Shown here piece after piece: positions 36,166 through 46,120 of a stretch of DNA of 64,000 nucleotides (position 1 is the stretch's first letter; each line of letters opens with the position of its first letter). The DNA comes from Allobaculum mucilyticum (GTDB lineage Bacteria; Bacillota_I; Bacilli_A; Erysipelotrichales; Erysipelotrichaceae). The stretch covers positions 1,364,001 through 1,428,000 of the forward strand of contig NZ_CP078089.1 of the NCBI RefSeq assembly GCF_022701195.1, in the 5' to 3' direction. The position numbers were made by a program, and so were the translations under genes. The notes under the pieces were generated by a model. The model saw only the letters and a list, made by a program, of their open reading frames with translations, had not been told where the DNA came from and did no database searches.

Positions 36166-37461
36166 ATGAAAGTCTGGATTGAACCATCGGACGTCAGCGG
36201 AACGCTGCGCATTCCGCCATCCAAGTCCTATGGCCACCGGGCACTGATCTGTGCCGGACTGGCCCAGGGAACTTCGACCATCCATCATCTGGGAAACTCC
36301 AAAGATATGGATGCGACGCTTTCCTGCCTGACTTCGCTTGGCGCGCACGTATCCCTGCTGGATGCCTCGTCTGCGGACGGCACCCGGACCATCCAGGTCA
36401 CTGGATGCTCTCCAAAAGCCATCCCGGAAAGTCAGCCCGTTACGCTGAACGCGAACGAATCGGGCTCAACCCTGCGCTTTTTTATCCCCATCGCCGCTGC
36501 CGGAAGCGAGCCAGTGACCTTTCTGGGTAAACCGACCCTTCTTTCACGGCCAATGGGTGTCTATGCCAATATTTTTGCGGAGCAGAATCTGGCTTTTGAA
36601 CAGTCCGGAACCGGAATCAGTTTTCAGGGCCCTCTTCAGGGCGGACTGTTCAAAATCGATGGCAATGTGTCGAGCCAGTTTATCTCCGGCCTGCTGATGG
36701 CTGCTCCATTTCTTGGCCAGAGTGATCTGGCGATTCTTCCGCCTTATCAGTCCAAATCGTATGTTGATCTGACGGTTGAGATGATGAAACGCTTTGGCGT
36801 TGAAGTCGACCAGCCAACAGAGCATGCATATATCGTCAATGAAGGACAGCACTATACGCCCGCTGTTGTCGATATTGAATCTGACTGGAGCCAGGCTGCC
36901 TTTTTCCTGGTTCTTGGCATGCTCAATGCACCGCTCATTCTGCAGGGGCTCAACCCTGATTCGCTGCAGGGCGACAAGGTGATCATGGATGCCATCGAAC
37001 TGGCCGGCGGAAAGCTGCAGTGGGAAGAAGACGGACTGATGGTCAAACCCGGTCTGCGCAAAGCCTTTGACTTTGACCTGGCTGACTGCCCGGATCTTGG
37101 TCCGATTCTGTGTGTGCTTGCCGCCATGTGTGATGGAACAAGCACGCTCCGTCATGCTGCGCGTCTTCGCTATAAAGAATGCGACCGCATCGCTGCGATG
37201 GAAGATGAACTTCGCAAATGGGGCGTTGATATCGAAAGTACGGAAGATGAAATCATCATCCATGGAAAGACATCCTGGAAACAGGAAGAGCCTGTCATCA
37301 TCGATTCCCACAACGACCACCGCGTCGTCATGGCGATGGCTGTCTTTGGCCTGTGTGCCCAGTCGGCCACACAGATTCTCGATGCGCAGGCGGTCACCAA
37401 AAGTTATCCGCACTTCTTCGATGATCTTCTGGAAATTAAAGGAAAGGTGGTACGTGCATGA
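36166..37461 (+). CDS. aroA: 3-phosphoshikimate 1-carboxyvinyltransferase (EPSP synthase)
   Basis: 431 residues, AAGGAGG eleven bases before the start. The two-domain inside-out barrel shows PPSKSYGHRALICAGLA (phosphate and PEP binding Lys), LNANESGSTLRFFIP, GNVSSQFISGLLMA, and the C-terminal RYKECDRIAAM and DSHNDHRVVMAMAV. It joins shikimate-3-phosphate and PEP. The stretch NESGSTLRF contains the Gly/Ala position that sets glyphosate class, but I do not assign a class. It overlaps tyrA by 4 bp (ATGA), so both are translated together. Confidence 0.95.
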   Translation: MKVWIEPSDVSGTLRIPPSKSYGHRALICAGLAQGTSTIHHLGNSKDMDATLSCLTSLGAHVSLLDASSADGTRTIQVTGCSPKAIPESQPVTLNANESGSTLRFFIPIAAAGSEPVTFLGKPTLLSRPMGVYANIFAEQNLAFEQSGTGISFQGPLQGGLFKIDGNVSSQFISGLLMAAPFLGQSDLAILPPYQSKSYVDLTVEMMKRFGVEVDQPTEHAYIVNEGQHYTPAVVDIESDWSQAAFFLVLGMLNAPLILQGLNPDSLQGDKVIMDAIELAGGKLQWEEDGLMVKPGLRKAFDFDLADCPDLGPILCVLAAMCDGTSTLRHAARLRYKECDRIAAMEDELRKWGVDIESTEDEIIIHGKTSWKQEEPVIIDSHNDHRVVMAMAVFGLCAQSATQILDAQAVTKSYPHFFDDLLEIKGKVVRA

Positions 37462-38291
37462 AAACCGTCGGTGTTGTCGGTTTAGGCGTCATGGGCGGTT
37501 CGTTCTGCGGCCGTCTGAAAGAACTCGGCTGGCGGGTCATCGGTTTTGACCCCAATGGCCATTCCCTGAAAACCGCAAAAGAAAGAGGATGGATTGACGA
37601 AGGCTATGCCGATTTCTCGCAGGGCCTTTCCCAGTGCGAACTCGTCATCTTCTGCATTTACCCAACGCTTCTTCCAAAATGGATTGCAGAATGGCAGAAC
37701 CAGTTTGCCCCCGGCACTCTGCTTCTGGAAATCAGCGGCGTCAAACGCGCTGTCATGGATCCTGTGCAGGATATTCTGCGCGACGATCTTGAACTGATGT
37801 CCATTCACCCGATGTGCGGCCGTGAATCGAAAGGCATTCAGTTCGCAAATCCTCATATTTTCGATCAGGCCAACTTCATCATCATTCCTCATGACAGGAA
37901 CACGGCTTCATCTCTGGTCAAAGTCAGTGCGCTGGCTAAAGACTTGGGATGCAAGAACATTTCGGTTCTGAGTGCGGATGAACACGACACAATGATCGCA
38001 TTCCTTTCGCAGCTGACTCATGTCATTGCGGTTTCGCTGATGGATACCCATGAAAACGAGCACCTCGTCGAATACACGGGTGACTCCTTCCGGGATCTGA
38101 CCCGCATCGCCTCGATCAACGAGGAAATGTGGAGCGAACTGTTCCTGCTCAATAAGGATTTCCTGCTCGATGAAATTCATCAGTTCCAGGACAGTCTGAA
38201 AAACTTCGAAACAGCCCTGCAGAACGAAGATACAAAAACAATGAAGGACATGATGGTCCTCTCCACTGTCCGCCGCAAAAAATTCGACTGA
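37458..38291 (+). CDS. tyrA: Prephenate dehydrogenase
   Basis: 277 residues. The Rossmann motif GVVGLGVMGGSFCGRL binds NAD(P); then FCIYPTLLP, the active-site stretch SIHPMCGRESKGIQFA with the His/Gly-rich loop, and the helical dimer domain (LSQLTHVIAVSLMD). There is no ACT domain, so feedback by Tyr is either absent or acts otherwise. It oxidises prephenate to 4-hydroxyphenylpyruvate, which the aminotransferase at 31081 could convert to Tyr. Last gene of the rightward cluster, followed by a terminator. Confidence 0.93.
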   Translation: MKTVGVVGLGVMGGSFCGRLKELGWRVIGFDPNGHSLKTAKERGWIDEGYADFSQGLSQCELVIFCIYPTLLPKWIAEWQNQFAPGTLLLEISGVKRAVMDPVQDILRDDLELMSIHPMCGRESKGIQFANPHIFDQANFIIIPHDRNTASSLVKVSALAKDLGCKNISVLSADEHDTMIAFLSQLTHVIAVSLMDTHENEHLVEYTGDSFRDLTRIASINEEMWSELFLLNKDFLLDEIHQFQDSLKNFETALQNEDTKTMKDMMVLSTVRRKKFD

Positions 38292-38325
38292 TTTGATCTG
38301 TCTTATAAATCATCTGTTTATCATC

Positions 38326-38366
38326 CTGCCCGGTCTGACTGGCTCTGCCGTCAGCGGGCAGTTTTT
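38326..38366 (+). terminator. Terminator of the aroA-tyrA transcript
   Basis: CTGCCCG (38326-38332) with GTCTGAC pairs with GTCAG and CGGGCAG (to 38361), followed by TTTTT. Confidence 0.85.
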
Positions 38367-38449
38367 CATTGAAGCCGCTGTGAAGTTTTCCATCCTTTCA
38401 AAGAGGGCCTTTTCCTGACGAGCATAGAATGGAGACGAGGTGATTGTTC

Positions 38450-39370
38450 ATGTGGATTCTGTACGCATTTGGCTCCGCATTTTTTGCGGGTGTAACGGCC
38501 ATTCTGGCAAAGCTTGGCATCCGCAAAACGGATTCAACAGTTGCAACCGCAATCCGGACCATCGTAGTTCTGCTTTTTACCTGGCTGATCGTCTTAATCA
38601 CGCATGTCGGGGATCAGATTTCTTCGATCAGTCCAAAAAGCCTGCTGTTTCTGATTCTTTCCGGTCTGGCGACCGGGGCAAGCTGGCTCTGTTATTTCCA
38701 TGCGCTCTCTACCGGTCCTGTCGCACAGGTAGCCGCAGTGGACAAGCTGAGCGTTGTTCTGACGATTCTGCTTTCCTTTCTTCTTCTGCATGAAACGGTA
38801 TCGGTCTGCAAAATCCTGGGAACGATCATGATTGCCCTTGGCACCTGGATGATGCTTGACCCGGATCCGTTTGCCAAATATTTCCAGCGAAAAAAGAACC
38901 CGCAGTCCGCTCCTGCTGCAAGATCAAAAAAGGAAGCATCGCATTCTTCTTCGAAAAGCTGGCTGCTCTATGCAGCAGCTTCCGCTGTATTTGCTTCGTT
39001 AACCTCAATTCTGGGCAAGGTTGGCATTGAAAATGTTGATTCCAATCTGGGTACCGCACTCCGTACGATTGTGGTGCTGATCATGGCCTGGGTCATGGTC
39101 TTCGTTACGAAAAAGCAGGATACGATCCGGAAGATTCCGCCAAAGGAACTTCTCTTCATCTGCCTGTCGGGTGCTGCGACGGGTGCGAGCTGGCTTTGCT
39201 TCTATGCAGCTTTGCAGCAGGGCGAAGCGAGTATCGTCATTCCAATCGATAAGCTCTCAATTCTGGTCACTGTCCTGTTTTCATGGATTGTCTTCCACGA
39301 ACATTTATCGAAAAAAGCGCTGGCCGGTCTGCTTGTGCTGACTGCCGGAACGCTGATCATGCTTCTTTAG
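38450..39370 (+). CDS. EamA-family (DMT) transporter
   Basis: 306 residues from ATG 38450 after GAGGTG; a TTG two codons upstream is less likely. There are ten hydrophobic helices in two homologous EamA halves: TAIRTIVVLLFTWLIV and SGLATGASWLCYFHAL in the first match TALRTIVVLIMAWVMV and SGAATGASWLCFYAAL in the second. The halves are joined by a charged loop of about 30 residues. Members export or import small metabolites, often amino acids. Location right after tyrA suggests aromatic compound transport, but a terminator separates them, so this is weak. Confidence 0.88.
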   Translation: MWILYAFGSAFFAGVTAILAKLGIRKTDSTVATAIRTIVVLLFTWLIVLITHVGDQISSISPKSLLFLILSGLATGASWLCYFHALSTGPVAQVAAVDKLSVVLTILLSFLLLHETVSVCKILGTIMIALGTWMMLDPDPFAKYFQRKKNPQSAPAARSKKEASHSSSKSWLLYAAASAVFASLTSILGKVGIENVDSNLGTALRTIVVLIMAWVMVFVTKKQDTIRKIPPKELLFICLSGAATGASWLCFYAALQQGEASIVIPIDKLSILVTVLFSWIVFHEHLSKKALAGLLVLTAGTLIMLL

Positions 39371-39378
39371 ATTCATAG

Positions 39379-39411
39379 AACCGGTACAGCCGTTTTCGTC
39401 GTACCGGTTTG
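39379..39411 (+). terminator. Terminator of the EamA gene
   Basis: AACCGGTAC (39379-39387) and GTACCGGTT (39401-39409) form a perfect stem ending in a short T-run. Beyond it, 39412-39750 shows no supportable gene. Confidence 0.75.
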
Positions 39412-39753
39412 TGTGCGTTTTCGAGATGCATTTTTCAGTTTCTGAAGCAATCTGGTCGGTTTTTGTCTGGAACTGTTCTATCGTCTAGTGATTCTGTTCG
39501 AATCAGAACTGTACATGTTCTGCGATGCCCGCTGCAGACTGTGTTCATAAATTCTTCTGTTGCATTCCGCCTTTGCCATATGTTTCACTTTTTTCATCCG
39601 CTCTGTGCAGTGAGGCAGTACATGATGTTCAGGCGGGCAGAATGGTCTGGCGGCATGCCGGTCTATGGTATGTCTTTAGATAAGGCATTATGGATTGCGC
39701 ATTATGGGGTGCAATCCGTAAATTTGTGAAATCAACAAACATTGGCAGTCGGA

Positions 39754-39782
39754 TTGCCCTTCTGCTAACAGCCCATTACAAT
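39754..39782 (+). promoter_or_regulatory. Candidate promoter of ftsH
   Basis: TTGCCC at 39754-39759, a 17-base spacer and TACAAT at 39777-39782 lie 150 bp before the ftsH start. The leader that follows is long and unexplained. Confidence 0.5.
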
Positions 39783-39932
39783 AGATTTCAATTAATCTGA
39801 CATTGATCTTTCAGGATTAAATTCAGAAAGCTCTGACACAGAACAGGCGAATCGCTGAAACTGACCGTCAAACAACAGAGTCAGCAGTGAATTCTGTGGA
39901 TATCCAAATACATGTGATCGAGGGGAGGAAAT

Positions 39933-41897
39933 ATGAACCTCAATTTAAACAAAGATTCAAAACGCGGTTCCGGAAACAGAAAGCCCGGAACAAACAAGAA
40001 CCTGAAATATCTGATTCTCACCTTCCTGATTATTATTCTCGCGGTTGTGCTCTTCATGCCAAGCTTCTCCGGCCGCAGCTCCGCACAGGAAGTTCCGTAT
40101 TCGACCTTCGTGTCTGAAGTAAAAGACAAACAGGTCGAGGAAGTTCAGATTTCCGGCGGTACCGCTACGTATAAACTGAAAGGCGATGACCACGCCAACC
40201 GTGTTTACCGCACGGAAATCGTCAGTGATCCGGACCTGGTCAACCGCATGATCGATGCCGGTGTCAAATTTGAAGAAATTCCGGAACAGACAATGAGCCC
40301 GTTTGCTTCCATTCTTCTGTCCATGCTTCCATGGGTGTTCATCTGGATCCTGATGATCTGGATGTTCCGCTCCTTCCGCAAACGCATGAGCGGATCTGGC
40401 GGAGGCTTTACCTTCATGAACCCCAGTGATGGCGGTGACGGAGGCGATGATGATGACGGCTCCGGCGGCGGATTCCCGTTTGGCGGATTCGGCGGTCTTG
40501 GCAACATGAACAAGTCCAACGCCAAAGTCTACAAAGGCGAAATGACCCACACCACATTCCGTGATGTTGCCGGCCAGGATGAAGCCAAACAGAACCTCCA
40601 GGAAATCGTTGACTTCCTGAATGAACCGAAGAAATACACCGAAATCGGTGCGAAGATGCCAAAAGGCGCACTGCTTGTAGGCCCTCCGGGAACAGGTAAA
40701 ACTCTGCTTGCCCGTGCAGTAGCCGGTGAAGCCGGCGTTCCGTTCTACTTCATCGCCGGTTCCGAGTTCGTTGAAATGTTCGTCGGCCGCGGTGCAGCCC
40801 GTGTCCGTGACCTGTTCAAAGAAGCCAGAAAACACGCACCATGCATCATCTTTATCGATGAGATCGATACCATCGGTAAAAAGCGTGACGGTTCCGGTTT
40901 CAGCGGAAACGATGAGCGCGAACAGACACTCAACCAGCTGCTTGCAGAAATGGACGGCTTTGACGGATCGAAGGGGATTGTTCTTCTGGCCGCTACCAAC
41001 CGTCCGGAGTCTCTTGACCCCGCTCTGACCCGTCCGGGACGTTTTGACCGCCGTATTCCGGTTGAACTGCCGGATCTTGAAGGCCGTCAGGAAATCCTGA
41101 TGCTTCACTCCAAAAACGTAAAAACTGCTCCGAATATCGACTACAACATGATCGCCCGCGCTTCTGCCGGTACATCCGGTGCTGACCTGGCGAACATCGT
41201 AAACGAAGGTGCTCTGCTTGCGGTCCGCGACGGACGCAAACAGGTCGCTCAGAAAGACCTCGAAGAGGCAATCGAAATCGTTATTGCCGGCGAACAGAAG
41301 AAAAACAAAGTCATTTCGCCAAAAGAACGCATGATTGTCGCTTACCACGAAATCGGTCACGCTCTTGTTTCGGCGTACTGCTCTGATGCTGCTCCGGTTC
41401 ACAAGATCACCATCATCCCGAGAACCAAAGGCGCATTAGGCTACACGATGCAAGTCGATGAACAGGAAAACAACCTGCTGACCAAAGACGAGCTGTACAG
41501 CCGCATCGTGACATACTGCGGCGGCCGTGCTGCGGAAGATCTGATCTTCCACTCCATCACATCTGGTGCCTCCAACGACATCGAGATGGCGACCAAAACT
41601 GCCCGCATGATGATTACCCGTCTTGGCATGTCCGACCACTTCGGCATGACTGCTCTTGAAACAGTCAACAACCAGTACCTTGGCGGCGACACTTCGCTTG
41701 CCTGCTCGCCGGAAACGTCCGCAGCCATCGACCGCGAAGTCATCGCTCTGATCGACAAAGCATACAAAGAAGCCTGCGACATTCTGAACGCGCACATCAT
41801 GAAGCTTCACGACCTCGCCAAATACCTCTATGAAAAAGAGACCATTACCGGCGAAGAGTTCACAGAAATTCTTCATGAAGGCGAAACCGAAGAATAA
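39933..41897 (+). CDS. ftsH: ATP-dependent zinc metalloprotease FtsH
   Basis: 654 residues, GGGGAGG before the start. A basic N terminus, membrane helix 1 ([17 protein letters not shown]), an extracytoplasmic domain of about 60 residues, membrane helix 2 ([18 protein letters not shown]) and a Gly/Asp-rich linker lead to the AAA domain: [23 protein letters not shown] and the [12 protein letters not shown]. The zinc protease motif is HEIGH with the third ligand Asp in the [12 protein letters not shown] region. The pore residue is in [10 protein letters not shown]. It degrades membrane and unstable cytoplasmic proteins. The Gly/Asp-rich linker ([15 protein letters not shown]) is longer than usual. 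Confidence 0.97.
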   Translation: MNLNLNKDSKRGSGNRKPGTNKNLKYLILTFLIIILAVVLFMPSFSGRSSAQEVPYSTFVSEVKDKQVEEVQISGGTATYKLKGDDHANRVYRTEIVSDPDLVNRMIDAGVKFEEIPEQTMSPFASILLSMLPWVFIWILMIWMFRSFRKRMSGSGGGFTFMNPSDGGDGGDDDDGSGGGFPFGGFGGLGNMNKSNAKVYKGEMTHTTFRDVAGQDEAKQNLQEIVDFLNEPKKYTEIGAKMPKGALLVGPPGTGKTLLARAVAGEAGVPFYFIAGSEFVEMFVGRGAARVRDLFKEARKHAPCIIFIDEIDTIGKKRDGSGFSGNDEREQTLNQLLAEMDGFDGSKGIVLLAATNRPESLDPALTRPGRFDRRIPVELPDLEGRQEILMLHSKNVKTAPNIDYNMIARASAGTSGADLANIVNEGALLAVRDGRKQVAQKDLEEAIEIVIAGEQKKNKVISPKERMIVAYHEIGHALVSAYCSDAAPVHKITIIPRTKGALGYTMQVDEQENNLLTKDELYSRIVTYCGGRAAEDLIFHSITSGASNDIEMATKTARMMITRLGMSDHFGMTALETVNNQYLGGDTSLACSPETSAAIDREVIALIDKAYKEACDILNAHIMKLHDLAKYLYEKETITGEEFTEILHEGETEE

Positions 41898-41916
41898 GCC
41901 CTAATTCTAAAACCGC

Positions 41917-41956
41917 AAAGAGAGTACGGCAGATCTCATCTGCTGCACTCTCTTTT
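41917..41956 (+). terminator. Terminator of ftsH
   Basis: AAAGAGAGT with CGGCAGAT pairs with ATCTGCTG and ACTCTCTTT, followed by TTTCG. The remainder up to 42193 is the leader of the next gene. Confidence 0.85.
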
Positions 41957-42193
41957 TCGTTGTCTGCTCTCTGTCTTTTCAGCCAGAAACAATCCATCCG
42001 CATCAGTGATCTGTTGTTTTTTCCCGCTCTGGCGTGCAGAGAAACCAGATGATCCGCCAAATCTTTGTTAACACTCATGTAAGAAATACAGCTCTTTCTT
42101 TTCGCAAATCGCACAAACCGGTAAACTATATTCGCCCGTCTGATGCACGCTGATTTTTTATGCATCTAGGCAGGCAGAACAGGATAAATTGTT

Positions 42194-43225
42194 ATGAAAT
42201 CTACGAATCCATACGGTCCAGATGACCGTTCCTATTCCCGTAAGGCAAGACCCGTTCGGGCAAATCGCCCTAAGCGCCGGCTGAAAAAACAGGCGCGTCT
42301 TCTTATTGTTTCAATTTTTGCGGCTGGTCTTCTTGTCGGGATCGCCACCGGCTTTATCTCCGGATACATTGGCCGCCAAAAAGAGCGCCAGATCGCAGGT
42401 CTGTTTGATTCTCTTGTTGCAGACGATGCAGAAGCACTCCTCAATGGAGCAAAATCCGTACTTCTTCCTAATGACGCACGCATTGATTCAAAAGTCAGAC
42501 CGGAGAATATTTCAGAAGAGTTTTTCGAGCAGCTCAAAACGGATGCCCGTACCTCTTCAGCAACCCAGCTCAAGGACTATTCCATGTTGATGAACTGCGA
42601 AAACTACACCGATGATCTCGTCGAGTTCTATCTGCGCGATAAAGACCGCTTCTCTTTTGTATGGGTCTATCCGCATGCAAATGATGCCGTCTATCAGACG
42701 CCAGTCACATCACTGACTGAAGATCTCAGCACCATTCCGCACCTACTGCAGTGGGATCTGCGCTGGGGCTATCAGCCCTACCTGGATATGCTTGTCTATG
42801 CCGCCGGATGCGGACCGACCTGCATGTCCATGGTTGCTTCTTATCTGAATCAGGATCCGACACTGACGCCAAGAATGATGTGCGATCTTTCCGTTGAATA
42901 CGGCGATGCAGTTTCCGGTGCCGGAACCGCCAACACCTTCTTTGAACACGCAGCCCAGGAAACCGGGCTCAACGTTGAAGAAATCCCTGCGCAGGCTGAT
43001 GCCCTGCTCAATGCCGTCAACCAGGGCAAACCCGTCATTCTCCACATGGGACCGGGCAACTTCACCCGGATCGGCCACTTCATCGTTGTCACCGGCGTTG
43101 AAGATGGAAAACTCAAAGTCAACGATCCAAACTCCATCTCACGCACCCATACGCTCTGGGATGTTCAGGAAGTTCTCGATGAATGCTACAGAGGCTGGGC
43201 ATTCTCAAAACAGGAAACAGAATAA
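42194..43225 (+). CDS. Membrane-anchored C39-like cysteine peptidase family protein
   Basis: 343 residues. A basic N terminus and one membrane helix (LLIVSIFAAGLLVGIATGFI, about 37-58) anchor the protein, with the rest outside. The C-terminal 180 residues match the Peptidase_C39_2 (papain-like) family: LLQWDLRWGYQPY carries the oxyanion Gln, GCGPTCMSM the nucleophile Cys206, GHFIVVTG the His295, and VNDPNS the third residue. The middle (about 60-170) is unfamiliar. Substrates of such bacterial proteins are mostly unknown. It is flanked by terminators, hence a single gene. CAGGA before the start is a weak ribosome binding site. Confidence 0.83.
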   Translation: MKSTNPYGPDDRSYSRKARPVRANRPKRRLKKQARLLIVSIFAAGLLVGIATGFISGYIGRQKERQIAGLFDSLVADDAEALLNGAKSVLLPNDARIDSKVRPENISEEFFEQLKTDARTSSATQLKDYSMLMNCENYTDDLVEFYLRDKDRFSFVWVYPHANDAVYQTPVTSLTEDLSTIPHLLQWDLRWGYQPYLDMLVYAAGCGPTCMSMVASYLNQDPTLTPRMMCDLSVEYGDAVSGAGTANTFFEHAAQETGLNVEEIPAQADALLNAVNQGKPVILHMGPGNFTRIGHFIVVTGVEDGKLKVNDPNSISRTHTLWDVQEVLDECYRGWAFSKQETE

Positions 43226-43257
43226 AAAAAACAGCCAGACTGACAGAAACTGAACAG

Positions 43258-43288
43258 GCCGCAGATTGAAAAATCTGCGGCTCTTTTT
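43258..43288. terminator. Terminator between the C39 gene and comEC
   Basis: GCCGCAGATT (43258-43267) and AATCTGCGGC (43272-43281) form a perfect stem with a four-base loop, then TCTTTTTT. It ends the plus-strand gene and touches the comEC 3' end. Confidence 0.88.
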
Positions 43289-45438
43289 TATCCTGAAAAA
43301 TCAATTCGTGCCATCAGCCCATCCGCACTCTCTACAAGCAGAAGATGTTGGAAACTCATGAAATGGATCATGCCATGATCTGCAGTATTGAGCCGGTCGA
43401 TGCCCAGTTCATCCAGCCGCTCAAGAACCACCCGGTCCGGATGTCCATAGCGGTTCTGATAGCCGGCAGAGATAATCGCAAACTGCGGATCAGCCTGCAA
43501 AAGAAACTCTCTGCATGAACTTGTATCTGAGCCGTGATGTCCAAGCTTAAGCACGTCGCACTTCACGTCGTACTGCTCAAGAATCTGCTCTTCGATCTTC
43601 GCCGATGCATCGCCAGTAAACAGATAGCGAAACCCGTCATACGAAAAGAACGTCACCAGACTCTTATCGTTTTCATCGTCCGGATCGATCTCTCTTTCTT
43701 CCAGGAGAAACTCGAACGCATAATCGACCGGAACTTTCCTGTTTTCATCAGCAGAATCGATGCGCCGGCGGACATTAAACTGTTCACATAATGCATTCGC
43801 CGCTCCGTCATGATCAAAATCGCCATGTGTCACAATCAGCACATCAACCGCATCAATCTGCCGGCTTTTTAAAAACGGGATGAACAGTTCGCTCGCATTG
43901 TCATGGTTAAAGCGTCCGGCTGCATCAATCATCACAACACTTTTCCCAAACGGCTCAACGATCACAGTCGCATCCCCCTGTCCAACATCCATGGTGTACA
44001 CGTGAAAAAACGGATCAAAATGCCAGATGATCGGATACAGGCCAAACAGAAGCAGGCAGAACAGAGCCCGTCCTCTGCTCCATTTCCAGCAAATCCAAAC
44101 CAAAGCAGAAGAAAGCAGCCAAAAATACCAGAACGGCGCCATTCCGCTCAGCTCAAACGTTTCAAAAGAGACATCGACCTGCGACAGGACTTTCTCCAGA
44201 AACACTCCCCAGTCTTCCAGAACAAGACCTGGCAGACTGACAAGAAAGAACCATCCAAAGCTCTGACGCATCCAGGAAAACGCCAGCAGAAAGAACAGAT
44301 TGACCTTTCCCATAAAGACAATCTGTGCCAGAGCACAGACACACGTCGAAACAAACCGCTTCCTGCCTCCTCCCTGCACAAAGCGGGAAAAAAACAGAAT
44401 GGCACCAGGCAGAACAAGACTCATGCTTCTGGCTGAACGGGGGCAGAGAAGCAGAACGCCAAGAATTGAGAATCCCAGCCGCTTCTGCCTGTTTTCAAAA
44501 AACTGTCCGCAGACCAGAAACACCGCAAGCCGGATCATCGAAACAGAGACCGGAACAATCAGACTCATCCCGGCAAGCAGCGCGATCAGAATCCAGCTGA
44601 CCTGATTTTTATACAGATGTCTCGATCCTTGCTTTTTCAGCACGGAAAGCAGCCCCATTAACGGCAGACCCAGCGATCCGATCCATTCAAGCGATTCGCT
44701 GTCATTGATTCCATACAGCAGCCGGTACAGACACGAAGCTTTTCTCGAAGAGACAAAGCACCAGACTTTTGCTTTCAGGGTTTGAGGAACGCTTTTTTCC
44801 TCATCTTCAGGAACCGGACTTACATCCTTCTTTCCATCTTTCTTTTCATCCTCTTCTGCGCTCTCAGCTTCTTCATCATCACGGATATCGCCGGTTTTCT
44901 GCTGCGTACTGTAACAAATCCCCTTCTGCGCCGCATAGGAAGAAAAGCAGAACAGCCCTGTGTTATTCAGCGAATGAAGCCGCTCAAATCCGGAAAGCGA
45001 AATCTTCTGATCGAGAATCAGAGACGCTGGCTCATACACAACCACCTGATTTTTCCCGTCTGAGGCAATCGCATAGCCAGATCGAATCTCACAGACCCGG
45101 TACACGCCAGCTTCAGGTACCTTCTGCGCCTGCAAGTCAGATCCCGCTAGCTGAACAGAAGCAAACACGCCAAGCACCATCCACAGAAGAACATACCGTC
45201 CCTGATGAAAACGCCAGCTGATCCACAATCCGCCAAGCAGAACAGCCGCCAGAAGAGACCAGAACCGGTCAATCCACAGAATCAGCCAGAAGCATACAGC
45301 AATCCCCAGCCAGAACGCATCATCCTTTCCTTCCGGCTCATCTTTCCAGGCTTTCAGCTTCTGCAGCCATTCAGACCAGACGCTCTGCTCAGAAATAGAA
45401 TCTTCTTTCAAAAGAGACATATCTCTTTTCCCGTTCAC
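43288..45438 (-). CDS. comEC: ComEC/Rec2 competence DNA channel with metallo-beta-lactamase domain
   Basis: 716 residues. The GTG at 45438 overlaps the comEA stop as GTGA, which supports translational coupling; ATG 45420 after GGGAAAAGAG is an alternative. It has N-terminal membrane helices, a DUF4131/OB-like segment, a central competence domain with many helices, and from about 475 a metallo-beta-lactamase domain (THGDFDHDGAA, TGDASA, LKLGHHGSDTSS). It forms the channel for single-stranded DNA uptake; the MBL part may degrade the other strand. An acidic Asp/Glu/Lys stretch of about 35 residues near 190 is an odd insert. comEA lies immediately upstream, so the cell probably has at least part of the natural transformation machinery. 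Confidence 0.92.
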   Translation of the reverse strand: MNGKRDMSLLKEDSISEQSVWSEWLQKLKAWKDEPEGKDDAFWLGIAVCFWLILWIDRFWSLLAAVLLGGLWISWRFHQGRYVLLWMVLGVFASVQLAGSDLQAQKVPEAGVYRVCEIRSGYAIASDGKNQVVVYEPASLILDQKISLSGFERLHSLNNTGLFCFSSYAAQKGICYSTQQKTGDIRDDEEAESAEEDEKKDGKKDVSPVPEDEEKSVPQTLKAKVWCFVSSRKASCLYRLLYGINDSESLEWIGSLGLPLMGLLSVLKKQGSRHLYKNQVSWILIALLAGMSLIVPVSVSMIRLAVFLVCGQFFENRQKRLGFSILGVLLLCPRSARSMSLVLPGAILFFSRFVQGGGRKRFVSTCVCALAQIVFMGKVNLFFLLAFSWMRQSFGWFFLVSLPGLVLEDWGVFLEKVLSQVDVSFETFELSGMAPFWYFWLLSSALVWICWKWSRGRALFCLLLFGLYPIIWHFDPFFHVYTMDVGQGDATVIVEPFGKSVVMIDAAGRFNHDNASELFIPFLKSRQIDAVDVLIVTHGDFDHDGAANALCEQFNVRRRIDSADENRKVPVDYAFEFLLEEREIDPDDENDKSLVTFFSYDGFRYLFTGDASAKIEEQILEQYDVKCDVLKLGHHGSDTSSCREFLLQADPQFAIISAGYQNRYGHPDRVVLERLDELGIDRLNTADHGMIHFMSFQHLLLVESADGLMARIDFSG

Positions 45439-45929
45439 AGGCAGATCCGGTCTTTCAGCTTTTCAAACTTCTTTTCCCCGATTCCCGGAACCTCCATCAG
45501 ATCTTCAAGGCAGGTAAAGCCGTGTTCTTCTCTGTAGGCAATGATCTTCTTTGCGGTTGATTCACCAATACCCGGCAGCAGCATCAGCTCTTCCTGATTT
45601 GCGGTAGACAGACTGATCAGCGGATCCTCCAGATCCCCTTTCTTTCTGGCAATCACAATCACTTCATGCGCTCTGACTTCTTCCTGCAAAGAAACACGGG
45701 ACAGATCAGCAATTTCTGTTTCGCCCCCGGCTGCCGCAATCAGATCCCGGATCGTCGACCCGTTTTTGATCGTATATACATCCGGCTTAGCCACTTCGCC
45801 TTTGATTTCCGCTTCAATCGTATCCGGCGCAGCCCTCTCCAGCGATACGGGTGAAAGTCTTCCCGTAGATGCCAGCAGCATCAGCGCGCTCAGACAGAAA
45901 GGTCCGCTCATTTTCTTCAGTCGATTCAT
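45435..45929 (-). CDS. comEA: ComEA-type DNA receptor
   Basis: 164 residues: an N-terminal membrane anchor (MSGPFCLSALMLLASTG), an SLBB domain (VAKPDVYTIKNGSTIRDLIAAAGG) and a C-terminal helix-hairpin-helix pair (NQEELMLLPGIGESTAKKII and LMEVPGIGEKKFEKL) that binds double-stranded DNA. It captures DNA outside the membrane and passes it to ComEC. The GTGA overlap couples it to comEC. The first 40 residues are duplicated in a broken form at 49458 on the other strand. Confidence 0.92.
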   Translation of the reverse strand: MNRLKKMSGPFCLSALMLLASTGRLSPVSLERAAPDTIEAEIKGEVAKPDVYTIKNGSTIRDLIAAAGGETEIADLSRVSLQEEVRAHEVIVIARKKGDLEDPLISLSTANQEELMLLPGIGESTAKKIIAYREEHGFTCLEDLMEVPGIGEKKFEKLKDRICL

Positions 45930-46053
45930 ATCGATCTGTACGACGGAAGACCCCTGTTTTATGGAAAATATCAGGGATTCAGATTGATCTGGTTCCTGGC
46001 AGTCATTCCTCCCTCCCTTATCAGGAAGGAGGGCTTGAACCGGCTGAATCAGT

Positions 46054-46110
46054 GAAACAAAAAAGAGCCAGCAGCTTTCTTCATAACTGGCGATGCTGCT
46101 GGCTTGTTTC
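46054..46110 (-). terminator. Orphan minus-strand terminator upstream of comEA
   Basis: GCCAGCAGC (46067-46075) pairs with GCTGCTGGC (46095-46103), with further AAACA/TGTTT pairing outside; the minus-strand T-run is at 46057-46066. No minus-strand gene remains above it, because a decayed IS4 element starts at 46121. It may mark a lost gene. The 45930-46053 part is the comEA leader, with a CCTCC/GGAGG hairpin near 46010. Confidence 0.6.
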
Positions 46111-46120
46111 AGATCTGAAG

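Noticed and set aside
39409-39729. 106-codon plus-strand frame upstream of ftsH
   Set aside because: Starts inside a terminator, no ribosome binding site, Cys/Phe-rich random-looking composition.
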